From Thalassospira profundimaris (GTDB taxonomy: Bacteria > Pseudomonadota > Alphaproteobacteria > Rhodospirillales > Thalassospiraceae): DNA of 64,000 nucleotides. The stretch is taken from assembly GCF_003326795.1 (NCBI RefSeq), contig NZ_JPWI01000003.1:298092-362091 (forward strand), written 5' to 3'. The notes under the pieces were generated by a model, which did no database searches, was not told the origin of the DNA, and worked only from the letters and a program-made list of their open reading frames with translations. The translations under genes were made by a program, and so were the position numbers. Below, one piece after another: positions 47,108 to 55,841 of this stretch. Each line of letters begins with the position of its first letter. Within the stretch, counting starts at the first letter, position 1.

Positions 47108-48129
47108 ATGTGGGGGCCGAACCAGCAGATCTGGTTTCTCGACAAAAACATTTCGCCTGGGTTCGCCGGTTATCCGCTGCCCAGAGAGGTATTCTCATCG
47201 CAATGCTGATCTTTACAGCGATGTTCATTGTCTATGGTTGGAAGCAGGCAGCAGGTCTGACGCCAAACATGATAAATACAGCTGCGAACAAGGGCGCATT
47301 GCTGGCACTTGTGGCCATGGCGCAAACCTTGCCGGTGATTACGCGGGGACTGGATCTTTCGGTGGGGGCGACATTTGTATTATCGAACTGCCTTGCATCA
47401 ACAATCGTTGTAGGCGGTCCGGTCGCTACCACGTTCGGGATTTTCGGGGTTCTGCTGGTTGGTTTGGCATGCGGTGCCATAAATGGTGTCATTATTGTTT
47501 ATGGTCGTCTTCAGCCGTTGATTGCCACGCTGGCGACCAGCGCTGTCTATTTCGGTGTCGCTCTTGCCATTCGTCCCCAGCCGGGCGGGTCGGTCAATTT
47601 TGAACTCGCCGATTTTATGACCCGTTCTTCCTTCGCCATTCCGCATAGCGTTTTGCTGTTACTGGCCGTGGTTGTGTTTATCTGGATACCGTATCGCAGA
47701 TCGGTATTGGGAAGAGCAACATTCGCCATCGGCTCATCAGAGCAAGCGGCATATATGTCCGGAATCCCGATTAATCGCGCCAAACTGTTGGCATATGCAT
47801 TGAGCGGACTGCTGTCGGCGATTGGCGGCATTCTTCTTACGGCACTTACCTATTCCGGTGCGGCCAAGATGTCCATTGCCAATGAGTACACCCTTAACTC
47901 AATCGGGGCTGTCGTTATCGGAGGCACGTCCCTGTTTGGTGGTGTCGGGAGCGCAGTCGGTTCGATTTTCGGTGCCTTTGTCATGCGGACGGTCGGTGAT
48001 CTGTTGATCGTGTTTGACATCAATCCGGTCTTGCAGCCGCTTTTCGTCGGCGTCGTGTTGCTTGTTGCGGTCAGTCTCGGGTCGTTACGCGTTCTTAGAA
48101 TCAAGAACAGACTAGATATTTATCGGTAA
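47104..48129 (+). CDS. Sugar ABC transporter permease (RbsC-like)
   Basis: 341 residues, about nine to ten helices. RbsC/AraH-type signatures: ALVAMAQTLPVITRGLDLSVGATFVLSNCLASTIVVGG and GRATFAIGSSEQAAYMSGIPINRAKLLAYALSGLLSAIGGILLTALTYSGAAKMSIANEYTLNSIGAVVIGGTSLFGGVGSAVGSIFGAFVM. Four-base overlap with the ATPase gene. The second permease gene follows nine bases later, so the channel is probably a heterodimer. Confidence 0.92.
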   Translation: MNVGAEPADLVSRQKHFAWVRRLSAAQRGILIAMLIFTAMFIVYGWKQAAGLTPNMINTAANKGALLALVAMAQTLPVITRGLDLSVGATFVLSNCLASTIVVGGPVATTFGIFGVLLVGLACGAINGVIIVYGRLQPLIATLATSAVYFGVALAIRPQPGGSVNFELADFMTRSSFAIPHSVLLLLAVVVFIWIPYRRSVLGRATFAIGSSEQAAYMSGIPINRAKLLAYALSGLLSAIGGILLTALTYSGAAKMSIANEYTLNSIGAVVIGGTSLFGGVGSAVGSIFGAFVMRTVGDLLIVFDINPVLQPLFVGVVLLVAVSLGSLRVLRIKNRLDIYR

Positions 48130-48138
48130 GGCAGAAAA

Positions 48139-49140
48139 ATGAGTGTTTCAGTCGTAATCGCAAGGCAATTTGATCGGGCAACTGTGATTGCATTTGCATG
48201 TGTAATTGTTTTGCTTCTGATCGGGGCGATGGTTGAGCCTGCCTTTCTGTCACCGAAATATTTAATTCAGCAGTTGCATACCGCGTCCTTCCTCGGGGTG
48301 GTTGCAAGTGGCGTGATGTTGGTCATTCTGTTGGGACATATTGATCTGTCCATTCCCTGGACCATATGTGTCGGCGGCATGATGGCTACTGGTGCTACCG
48401 GTTTTCTGGGGCCTGAATGGGGGATTACACTTGCTGTCCCGTTTGGCGTTTTGTGTGGAGCTTTGATCGGGCTCGTCAACGGACTGGGTGTTGCATATCT
48501 GCGTGCACCGGCCATGATCTTCACGCTTGGCATGAATGCGGTCGCACAAGGCCTTATGGTTTACCACACGGGCGGATTTGCTCCGCAAGATCGTGCAACC
48601 GAGTTCATGCGTGAACTGGCTGTCGGGCATCTCATCCCCGGTATTCCGAACCCGCTTCTTATCTGGATCATTCTTGGGGCGGCGATCATCTTCATGCTAA
48701 ATCGTTCAGTCCTTGGTCGACGGATTTATGCGGTAGGGAATCAGGAGCGTTCGGTGTTCCTGAGCGGCGTGGATACGCGCAAGGTTATCCTGGCCTGCTT
48801 TGTCTTCTCGGGTGCATGTGCCGCCATGACGGGCGTGTTGCTGGCCGGATGGGCAAATCGTTCCTATCAGGCAATGGGGGATCCCTACCTGTTGCCAACA
48901 ATTGCGGCAATCGTTCTGGGCGGGACTAATGTTCTGGGCGGTCGAGGCAAGTATGTTGGAACGATCGCAGGTGTCATCTTGATCACAATCTTGCAGTCAA
49001 TGCTGTCTGTGGTTCAGCCGCAGAGATATTTTGCCCAGCTTGGCGTTGATATTCCTGCTGACACCTTCCGACAGGTGGTGTTCGGAGTTGTAATCATTGG
49101 AATGTTGTTGATTTATGGGCGGCAACAGCTGGTGCGCTAA
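48139..49140 (+). CDS. Sugar ABC transporter permease, second subunit
   Basis: 333 residues with about nine helices. Signatures: LGVVASGVMLVILLGHIDLSIPWTICVGGMMATGATG, VNGLGVAYLRAPAMIFTLGMNAVAQGLMV, GRRIYAVGNQERSVFLSGVDTRKVILACFVFSGACAAMTGVLLAGWANRSYQAMGDPYLLPTIAAIVLGGTNVLGGRGKYVGTIAGVI. Same RbsC-like family as its neighbour but clearly diverged; the DLSI motif replaces the usual DLSVG. Encoded nine bases after the first permease. Confidence 0.92.
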   Translation: MSVSVVIARQFDRATVIAFACVIVLLLIGAMVEPAFLSPKYLIQQLHTASFLGVVASGVMLVILLGHIDLSIPWTICVGGMMATGATGFLGPEWGITLAVPFGVLCGALIGLVNGLGVAYLRAPAMIFTLGMNAVAQGLMVYHTGGFAPQDRATEFMRELAVGHLIPGIPNPLLIWIILGAAIIFMLNRSVLGRRIYAVGNQERSVFLSGVDTRKVILACFVFSGACAAMTGVLLAGWANRSYQAMGDPYLLPTIAAIVLGGTNVLGGRGKYVGTIAGVILITILQSMLSVVQPQRYFAQLGVDIPADTFRQVVFGVVIIGMLLIYGRQQLVR

Positions 49141-49250
49141 AGGTATCGGTGGTGCTTGTCACCACCGAATCTTTTTGTCTCAACCTGAATTTGGTAAAGG
49201 ATTATCACTTGGCTTACTGTGCCGCAGATAAACTTGAAGATGCATCCGGT

Positions 49251-50177
49251 ATGTTCGAACCATATCAGATTCTGGACTGTCGGTTTCGTGATCTGATACT
49301 GGCGAATGTTCGGCTGAGGAAAATTTCCGGCGGGCATTTGTGGACGGAGGGGCCGGTATGGTTTCCAGCTCATCAATGCCTTCTGTTTTCGGATATTCCG
49401 AACCAGAAGATTTTTCGCTGGATGTGTGACGGTTCAGTGAACGTCTTTCGCACCCAATCTGAGTTTGCCAACGGTAATACTGTCGATATGAACGGTCGGT
49501 TGATCACATGTCAGCACGGCACAAGATCGGTTACCCGTACGGAACATAACGGCACAATCACGACGCTTGTGGATGAATTTCAAGGCAGTCGTCTTAACTC
49601 GCCAAATGATGTCATCGTCAAGACTGACGGATCGATCTGGTTTACTGATCCCACCTACGGAATTTTATCGAATTACGAGGGTTACAAAGCGGTACCGGAT
49701 CAAGAATATAACAATGTGTTCCGTCTTGACCCTGAAACCGGAATTGTCACGAGCGTGACGTGGAGCTTCACCCAGCCGAACGGACTTGCATTTTCCAATG
49801 ATGAAAAGCTGCTTTATATCGCAGAATCAGGAAGCAGCCATGATGACAAGGTTCTTCCCGTCATCCGTGTTTATGACGTGGTCGACGGAGAAAGGCTTGA
49901 GAACGGCCGTGATTTTGCCCAGATCGATAAAGGTTTGCCTGACGGACTGAGAGTCGATTGCTATGGCAATGTCTGGTGCTCGGCCAAGGATGGGGTGCAC
50001 TGTTTTGATCCTGCTGGAACCTTGCTAGGCAAGATACTGGTTCCTGAAACTGTCTCGAATTTGACTTTTGGTGGCGCGCGCGGGAACGAGTTGCTGATAA
50101 CAGCAACGACGAGCGTCTACACAATTCATGTCAACTGCCATTCTGCTCAACAGCCGGTCTGCACTCCGTTAGCCTGA
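49251..50177 (+). CDS. SMP-30/gluconolactonase family protein
   Basis: About 308 residues, six-bladed propeller. Conserved: GGHLWTEGPVWFPAHQCLLFSDIPNQKIFRW with the metal-binding Glu, LNSPNDVIVKTDGSIWFTDPTYGI with the Asn-Asp ligands, FTQPNGLAFSNDEKLLYIAESG, LPDGLRVDCYGNVWCSAKDGVHCFDPAGTLLGKI and LTFGG. Such enzymes open sugar lactones. The open frame extends to 49149; ATG 49251 fits the usual MFEPYQ... start, and a TTG at 49209 with AAAGGA upstream is an alternative. Last gene of the first ABC operon, implying the imported sugar is oxidised to a lactone. Confidence 0.88.
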   Translation: MFEPYQILDCRFRDLILANVRLRKISGGHLWTEGPVWFPAHQCLLFSDIPNQKIFRWMCDGSVNVFRTQSEFANGNTVDMNGRLITCQHGTRSVTRTEHNGTITTLVDEFQGSRLNSPNDVIVKTDGSIWFTDPTYGILSNYEGYKAVPDQEYNNVFRLDPETGIVTSVTWSFTQPNGLAFSNDEKLLYIAESGSSHDDKVLPVIRVYDVVDGERLENGRDFAQIDKGLPDGLRVDCYGNVWCSAKDGVHCFDPAGTLLGKILVPETVSNLTFGGARGNELLITATTSVYTIHVNCHSAQQPVCTPLA

Positions 50178-50211
50178 TCAGACGGCCGACTGACTGTTGA
50201 GCGGGTGAAGA

Positions 50212-51264
50212 CTATGCGTCCTTTGACGGTTTCTCTACGGAATCACGTTCAACCAGCAGGCATTCGACCTTGATCTGGTTGGGAGTGGCCAGCAGACCTC
50301 CCACGCTATCTATAAGCAATTCAGCACTAATTTCGCCCATTTCGTAGTGGGGGAGAATAAGCGTGGTAAGGGGAGGGTGTGTGTGTTGCGCAATCTCGCG
50401 GTCGTCAAAACCAATCACGGCAACATCATCAGGTATGCTTAGTCCAAGATCACGCAGGGCGTCAAAACATCCCAGTGCCATCAAATCATTGGCGCAGAAG
50501 ATCGCATCCGGTGGATTGTCGAGGGCCATGAGTTCGTGAGTCATGGAATAACCGGTCGATGGCTCCCAATTCCCTGGTCGCACAAGAGCCGGATCAAACG
50601 GAATATCGTTGCTGGTGAGTGCCTGCCTGTACCCTTTGAGGCGGTCTCGTGATGCGTCGACACCTTTCTGGCCGTTAATGATGGCTATGCGTTTGCGTCC
50701 GGCACTTATCAATCGTTCAGTCGCAGCCCGTCCCCCCAGGAGATCCCCGGGCAAAACAGATGGAAGTGTGCGGGTGCTATCGTAGCAATTAACCAGAACG
50801 GTGGTTTTTTTTGACAATACGGGTGGTAACTCAACCAGTCTTGTAAGAATGGTCCCGTAAATAATGCCGATAACGTTCGAGTCCGCCATCTGGTTGACGA
50901 TGTTTGCCTCGATATTGGCGTTCCCGTGGCTTACGGCAAGGATAACATTTATGCCGTATTCGAGTGCCTTGTTATGGGCTCCTTCGAAAGCAAGTGCCAT
51001 CCAGGGATCGGTACTGATCTCATCAGCAATAAATATAATGGTCGAACGTGTTTTGCTGTTTGGTGGTACCTGGCTTTCACGCCGCACCAGTTGGTAGCCG
51101 AGTTTGTTGGCGGAATCTATGACGCGTTGCCGTGTCGCTTCGGTCAGTTTGGCAGGGCTGCCATTTAGCACCAGCGATACAGTCGCTTGCGAGACGCCCG
51201 CCATCGTTGCGACATCCATCATCGTGGGACGGCTTTTGCCACCATAAAGTTTTTTTTGCGACAT
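50212..51264 (-). CDS. LacI family transcriptional regulator
   Basis: About 350 residues. HTH MMDVATMAGVSQATVSLVLNGSPAKLTEATRQRVIDSANKLGYQ at the N-terminus, then a periplasmic-binding-like effector domain (IIFIADEISTDPWMALAFEGAHNKALEYGINVILA ... FDPALVRPGNWEPSTGYSMTHELMALDNPPDAIFCANDLMALGCFDALRDLGLSIPDDVAVIGFDDREIAQHTHPPLTTL). The frame opens at 51342, but ATG 51264 gives the normal N-terminus. It converges on the lactonase gene and diverges from the epimerase operon at 51564, its probable target. Confidence 0.92.
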   Translation of the reverse strand: MSQKKLYGGKSRPTMMDVATMAGVSQATVSLVLNGSPAKLTEATRQRVIDSANKLGYQLVRRESQVPPNSKTRSTIIFIADEISTDPWMALAFEGAHNKALEYGINVILAVSHGNANIEANIVNQMADSNVIGIIYGTILTRLVELPPVLSKKTTVLVNCYDSTRTLPSVLPGDLLGGRAATERLISAGRKRIAIINGQKGVDASRDRLKGYRQALTSNDIPFDPALVRPGNWEPSTGYSMTHELMALDNPPDAIFCANDLMALGCFDALRDLGLSIPDDVAVIGFDDREIAQHTHPPLTTLILPHYEMGEISAELLIDSVGGLLATPNQIKVECLLVERDSVEKPSKDA

Positions 51265-51512
51265 AAACTCGTTCTGCCTCTGGTCTTTTAGCCAAGCAAT
51301 GTTTTGCAGTGATTGCGTAAGATATTCCGGAATTACGCACAAGCGATGGGTTTAGTTCTGCGAATTGAATGGCTTGGCGAATTCATAACTCTCCAGACCG
51401 ACATTGGTAATACCTTTTCAGCTTCTTCAAAACAACCCGTCAGACTGGTCGGGAAGCAGAATTATTAATTATCTGCCACTCAATTTATCTCAACCATCTT
51501 CCAGAACGCTGC

Positions 51513-51545
51513 TTGACTAAATATTATTAATTAATATTATTAATT
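51513..51545 (+). promoter_or_regulatory. Promoter with ATTATTAATT repeats before the epimerase operon
   Basis: TTGACT (51513-51518), 16 bases, TATTAT (51535-51540). The decamer ATTATTAATT occurs at 51523 and 51536 (period 13), overlapping spacer and -10, and once more at 51461. The same decamer occurs twice in front of the next operon. A strong GGGAGGAG ribosome site follows before ATG 51564. Confidence 0.55.
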
Positions 51546-51563
51546 CAATAGGGAGGAGAATTA

Positions 51564-52544
51564 ATGAAGATTTTGGTCACCGGTGCGACGGGAAAAGTCG
51601 GCAAGGCTTTTCTGGCAACTTTTCTTGATGAGGAACTCTACTCGTCAGCGAAGGTAGTGGCGCTTTGCCACAACAGGAAGATTGATGCAGGCGAGAGGGT
51701 GGAGATCGTCGCGGGATCGCTCGCTGACCCGGAAGCTGTTGCGCAGGCAATGGATGGCGTAACTCACGTCCTTCATATGGCCGCGGTGAAAGAAAGTCCG
51801 GATCTCGCCATTGATGTCGCGATCAAAGGGATGTTCCTGCTTTTGGAAGCGGCACGTCAGTCGCCAACTTTGAAGCAATTCATCTTGATCAGCGGTGACT
51901 GTGCTGTCGGGCACATTTTCAAAGAGTATCCAGAGCCAATCACTGAGGTATCTCCAAGGAAGGCATATAGCGGGTGCTATGCTCTGACCAAGGTGCTCGA
52001 AGAGGTCATGATCGAGCAATATCAGATCCAGTACGGCCTGAACGGCACTGTTCTGCGTGCTCCCTGGATCATGGAAAAAGACGATTTCAAGTATGTGCTC
52101 TCGTTTGGGGCGGATCAGTTCGGTGGTCCAGTCTGGGGTGACTTGATGAGTTTTGACAAGGCCATGCGTCTTGGGCAGGGGGATTTTGTGCCCCTTATGC
52201 GTGACAAAACCGGGGCACCACTTAAGCGCAATTTCGTTCATGTCGATGATTTGGTCGCAGCACTGATGGCGGCTTTGGACCATCCTGATGCAATGGGGGA
52301 ACTTTTCAATATCGCCATGGATGAACCGGTCGATTACGCGCAGGTGGCGGCTTACCTTACGCGCACGCGTGGTCTTGAGGCGGTCGAGGTGCCCACACCG
52401 TTTCATAGCAATTGGCTGGATAACACAAAGGCGCGCCACCTGCTTGGGTGGCGACCACAAGTAGATTTCGAGGGGTTGATCGAGCGGGCCTGGTCATATG
52501 TGAGAAGCCCGAACGATCCTCGGAAAATCTGGTATCCGGGGTAG
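51564..52544 (+). CDS. NAD-dependent epimerase/dehydratase family protein
   Basis: 326-residue extended short-chain dehydrogenase. Rossmann motif VTGATGKVGKAF at the N-terminus, VTHVLHMAAVKE, the catalytic YxxxK as CYALTKVLEEV, and FNIAMDEPVDYAQVAAYL ... LGWRPQVDFEGLIERAW at the end. The family covers nucleotide-sugar epimerases as well as sugar and uronate dehydrogenases; the substrate cannot be read from the sequence. It begins the LacI-linked operon, 36 bases before a sugar-binding protein gene, suggesting a role in processing an imported carbohydrate. Confidence 0.88.
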   Translation: MKILVTGATGKVGKAFLATFLDEELYSSAKVVALCHNRKIDAGERVEIVAGSLADPEAVAQAMDGVTHVLHMAAVKESPDLAIDVAIKGMFLLLEAARQSPTLKQFILISGDCAVGHIFKEYPEPITEVSPRKAYSGCYALTKVLEEVMIEQYQIQYGLNGTVLRAPWIMEKDDFKYVLSFGADQFGGPVWGDLMSFDKAMRLGQGDFVPLMRDKTGAPLKRNFVHVDDLVAALMAALDHPDAMGELFNIAMDEPVDYAQVAAYLTRTRGLEAVEVPTPFHSNWLDNTKARHLLGWRPQVDFEGLIERAWSYVRSPNDPRKIWYPG

Positions 52545-52580
52545 TCAGCTCCGGGCCAGACCAACTAGGGAGAGCGAAAC

Positions 52581-53576
52581 GTGAAACATAAAATGTTACT
52601 AACTCTCACATCTGCGTTCATTCTTGCGACAGGTGTTGGTGCCGCAAATGCCGATGGCAAAAAGACACTGGCCATTGTGGTTAAGGGTTTGGATAACCCG
52701 TTTTTCGAACAGATCAATCTGGGTTGTCAGAAATGGATGTCGGAGAACATGAACTCTGAATATGAGTGCATTTATACCGGACCGGCTTCCAGTGCTGATG
52801 AGGCAGGTGAAGTGCAGATCGTGGACGATCTTCTGACTCGCGGGGTCGCGGCAATTGCGATTTCGCCCTCAAATGCTCCGGCCATGGCGAACCGTATTCG
52901 CCAGATCAGCCCAAATGTCCCGGTGATGACGATTGATGCCGATTTCCTTGAAAAAGATCGAGATTTGCGGGCGACCTATTTGGGAACAGATAACTATCTT
53001 ATGGGCGTCAAGATGGCGGAAGAGGCAATGGCGCTAAAGCCTAAGGGTGGGTCGGTTTGTCTGCAGTTGGGGAATGTCGCGGCGGACAATATTAACGCAC
53101 GTGCTGCCGGCTTCCGCGATACGATTTCAGGGGCAAAAGGGACGGAGCGCCTTGATGGCAATAACGGCTGGACTGAAGTTGACGGGTGCCCGGTCTTTAC
53201 CAATGACCAGGTCGATCTTGCCAACCAGCAGATGGCCGATACCTTTACAGCAAATCCAGATCTTGATGCCTTTATCCTGATTGGTGGTTGGGCGCAGTTC
53301 GCGCCGCAGGCATATGCGCAGGTTACCGATCAGGTCATGGATCGGCTGAAGTCGAAAGACCTGATCCTGATTGCGGGCGATACATTGCCCCCGCAGACTC
53401 AGGCGTTCCGCGACGGGCGCAGTCATGCCCAAGTCGGTCAGCGTCCATTTGAAATGGGGTATCGCGCGCCGGATGTCATGATTGAATTGATCAGCGGCAA
53501 AAAGGTCGAGGATCCGCTCTATACGGGACTTGATGTTTGCAATCAGTCCAGCCCTGGTTTCTGTGCGGATAACTGA
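52581..53576 (+). CDS. Sugar ABC transporter substrate-binding protein
   Basis: 331 residues, Peripla_BP_4 fold. Signal peptide MKHKMLLTLTSAFILATGVGAANA cleaved before DGKK. Mature: TLAIVVKGLDNPFFEQINLGCQKWMSENM, EVQIVDDLLTRGVAAIAISPSNAPAMANRIRQI, VPVMTIDADFLEKDRDLRATYLGTDNYLMGVKMAEEAM, FRDGRSHAQVGQRPFEMGYRAPDVMIELISGK. Four cysteines in the mature part could pair. There is no ATPase or permease directly after it; it may feed one of the permease/ATPase sets encoded 4-7 kb downstream. Confidence 0.9.
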   Translation: MKHKMLLTLTSAFILATGVGAANADGKKTLAIVVKGLDNPFFEQINLGCQKWMSENMNSEYECIYTGPASSADEAGEVQIVDDLLTRGVAAIAISPSNAPAMANRIRQISPNVPVMTIDADFLEKDRDLRATYLGTDNYLMGVKMAEEAMALKPKGGSVCLQLGNVAADNINARAAGFRDTISGAKGTERLDGNNGWTEVDGCPVFTNDQVDLANQQMADTFTANPDLDAFILIGGWAQFAPQAYAQVTDQVMDRLKSKDLILIAGDTLPPQTQAFRDGRSHAQVGQRPFEMGYRAPDVMIELISGKKVEDPLYTGLDVCNQSSPGFCADN

Positions 53577-53591
53577 TTTCCAAGCGCCATG

Positions 53592-53632
53592 AATTGGGCC
53601 GGATCCCGAGGTCGGATCTGGCCCAATTTTTA
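53592..53632 (+). terminator. Terminator or attenuator after the binding-protein gene
   Basis: Stem AATTGGGCC (53592-53600) / GGCCCAATT (53620-53628) extended by GGATCC / GGATCT, about 15 pairs with one mismatch, followed by TTTT. It lies 16 bases after the binding-protein stop codon and within the operon, so it probably makes the binding protein more abundant than downstream products. Confidence 0.75.
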
Positions 53633-53656
53633 TCAAACTCAAGGCGGGCTAAGGGT

Positions 53657-54661
53657 GTGACAAAAAGACAAATTAACTGGGGTATTCTTTCGACGGCTCA
53701 AATCGGGCTGGAGAAAGTTATTCCTGGGATTCAGAAATCAAAATCCTCAAACGTTCTGGGCATTGCCTCACGCAGTGCTGCGCGCTCTGCAAGGGCGGCA
53801 AATGACCTCGGAATTCAAAAATCATATGCCTCCTATGAGGCGTTGATCGCGGATCCGGACATTGATGCGATTTATAATCCGCTGCCCAATCATATGCATG
53901 TGGACTGGACGCTTGCAGCGACGCGGGCGGGTAAGCACGTGCTGTGCGAGAAGCCGGTTGGATTGAACGCGCGAGATGCTGAGCGGCTTCGGGAATGTCC
54001 GAAGAATGTGTTGGTCGCAGAGGCGTTCATGGTGCGCTATCACCCGCAATGGCTTCGGGTGCGGGAAATGGTCAGAAGCGGGGAGCTTGGTGAGGTGAGG
54101 GCGATCCAGGCGGCCTTTAGCTATTTCAATAATGATGGGAAGAACATCCGAAACAGCCCGGAAGCCGGAGGTGGTGCGATCATGGATATTGGATGTTATC
54201 CAATCACTGCCGGTCGATTCCTGTTCGAAGACGAGCCTCTGCGGGTGGCAGCGCTGATTGATCGCGATCCGCAATTCAAGACCGACCGAATGGCGAGTGT
54301 GGTTGCTGATTTCGGGCGCGGGCGGCAATTGTCATTTATTGTGTCGACGCAGCTATGCCCATACCAGACTTTGAACGTTTTCGGCACAAAGGCACGTGCG
54401 GAAATCATGATCCCGTATAACGCACCTGCAGATGAAGAAACCGCTTTGATTGTTGATAGGGGCGAGAGCCTTGATGGCAGTCTGGCCGGCTGTGAGATGC
54501 TGCCCGCGTGCGACCAGTATACAGAGCAGGCCGAAAAATTTGCACAAGCAGTCCTGGGGCGAACAGCTTTGCCCTACGGCATAGAGGATTCCATCGCTTC
54601 CATGCGGGTTCTGGACGCAGTCTTCGCCAGCGAGGAGCAGAATAAATGGGTCAATGTCTAA
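53657..54661 (+). CDS. Gfo/Idh/MocA family oxidoreductase
   Basis: About 334 residues. NAD(P)-binding N-terminus INWGILSTAQIGLEKVIPGIQKSKSSNVLGIASRS, the family EKP motif AGKHVLCEKPVGLN with catalytic Lys, YNPLPNHMHVDWTLAATRAG, and C-terminal AGGGAIMDIGCYPITAGRFLF. Related enzymes oxidise glucose, xylose, inositol and other polyols. The frame opens at 53594 but that lies inside the preceding hairpin; GTG 53657 gives VTKRQINWG and follows AAGGCGGG by eight bases. Likely acts on the sugar imported by the neighbouring transporters. Confidence 0.88.
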   Translation: MTKRQINWGILSTAQIGLEKVIPGIQKSKSSNVLGIASRSAARSARAANDLGIQKSYASYEALIADPDIDAIYNPLPNHMHVDWTLAATRAGKHVLCEKPVGLNARDAERLRECPKNVLVAEAFMVRYHPQWLRVREMVRSGELGEVRAIQAAFSYFNNDGKNIRNSPEAGGGAIMDIGCYPITAGRFLFEDEPLRVAALIDRDPQFKTDRMASVVADFGRGRQLSFIVSTQLCPYQTLNVFGTKARAEIMIPYNAPADEETALIVDRGESLDGSLAGCEMLPACDQYTEQAEKFAQAVLGRTALPYGIEDSIASMRVLDAVFASEEQNKWVNV

Positions 54662-54708
54662 TCAAAATCATTCACTTAACAGTAGCTGGGTGAAAAATGC
54701 TTGATCCA

Positions 54709-54738
54709 GAATTATTAATTATATTATTAATTATAAAG
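54709..54738 (+). promoter_or_regulatory. ATTATTAATT repeats before the second ABC operon
   Basis: The decamer ATTATTAATT occurs at 54711-54720 and 54723-54732 (period 12), preceded by TTGATC (54701-54706). The same decamer stands three times before the epimerase operon at 51461, 51523 and 51536. It may be a shared regulator site or an AT-rich promoter element; GGGAGGA lies before ATG 54796. Confidence 0.5.
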
Positions 54739-54795
54739 CACGCAGATAATTTATAAATACAGTTGTGCTTGTGATTAATCGGGAGGACTAAAAAC

Positions 54796-55743
54796 ATGAA
54801 AATTGCATCAACAATTGCAACGCTTGGTCTGTCTATGGTTTTGGCTGGCGGGGCGCTGGCTCAGGAAAAACAGCAGCTTGCATTCGTGGTTAACGCAGCG
54901 TCGGATTTCTGGAAACTTGCAGAAGCAGGCGTTCAAGCCGCGCAGGCGGAGCTGCCGCAGTACGAGCTTCAATTCCGCTATCCGGCGCAGGGCACAGCGG
55001 CGCTTCAGAATGCACTGATGGACGATCTGGTCGCGGGGGGAACCGACGCGATCATGATTTCTTCAGCCGATCCTAAAAACTCTATTGATGCGTTCAATCG
55101 CATTGCCGCCCAGGTGCCGCTCTTCACGACCGACAGCGATGCGCCACAAAGTGACCGGATTGCCTATCTTGGTTCGTCGAATGTTGCTGCCGGCGTTCAG
55201 GCAGGTGAAATTGCCGTAAAGGCAATGCCAAAAGGTGGCAAGTGCATGGGGTTTGTCGGTTTCCTGGGGGCTGACAACGCAATTGAACGTATTGCGGGTT
55301 TCCGTCAGGCTGTTGAAGGAAGTGGCATCGAGCTGGTCGATGTGCGTGGTGATGATGTCGACTTTGCCCGTGCGCGTTCAAATGTCGATGATGTCCTTGC
55401 CGCAAGCCCGGATATCAATTGCATGGTCGGGTTCTATTCCTACAATCCGCCCAAAATTTATGAAGCACTGCAGGCAGCAGGAAAACTGGGTCAGATAACC
55501 GTTATTGCCTTTGATGAGGACCCTGTGACACTTGGGGCGGTCCGCGAGGGCAGTTTTGCCGGAACGGTTGTACAGGATCCGTATCAGTGGGGCTATCAGG
55601 GCATGCATCTGATGGCGGATTACCTTGAAGGTGATGCTTCGAAGGTTCCGAACGATGGTCTTATCATCGTGTCTACCAAGGTGATCGACAAATCCAATGT
55701 CGACGAGTTTGAGGCGGTCGTTAAGGAAAGAATAGGCGGGTAA
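54796..55743 (+). CDS. Sugar ABC transporter substrate-binding protein
   Basis: 315 residues, ribose/LacI-like binding fold. Signal peptide MKIASTIATLGLSMVLAGGALA cleaved before QEKQ. Mature: QLAFVVNAASDFWKLAEAGVQAAQAELPQYELQFRYPAQGTAALQNALMDDLVAGGTDAIMISSADPKNSIDAFNRIAAQVPLFTTDSDAPQSDRIAYLGSSNVAAGVQAGEIAV and PYQWGYQGMHLMADYLEG. First gene of the operon SBP-ATPase-permease-ATPase-permease. Shares little obvious identity with the two other binding proteins here, so it probably recognises a different ligand. Confidence 0.92.
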   Translation: MKIASTIATLGLSMVLAGGALAQEKQQLAFVVNAASDFWKLAEAGVQAAQAELPQYELQFRYPAQGTAALQNALMDDLVAGGTDAIMISSADPKNSIDAFNRIAAQVPLFTTDSDAPQSDRIAYLGSSNVAAGVQAGEIAVKAMPKGGKCMGFVGFLGADNAIERIAGFRQAVEGSGIELVDVRGDDVDFARARSNVDDVLAASPDINCMVGFYSYNPPKIYEALQAAGKLGQITVIAFDEDPVTLGAVREGSFAGTVVQDPYQWGYQGMHLMADYLEGDASKVPNDGLIIVSTKVIDKSNVDEFEAVVKERIGG

Positions 55744-55841
55744 TTTCTTCCCCCTGCCTAGCGAGCGGGTACGCGTGTGGTTTTTTGTGCACCCGCTCGC
55801 ACCTTTCCGATGATGTCAATGGACATTGGGAGCCGTTTGGA

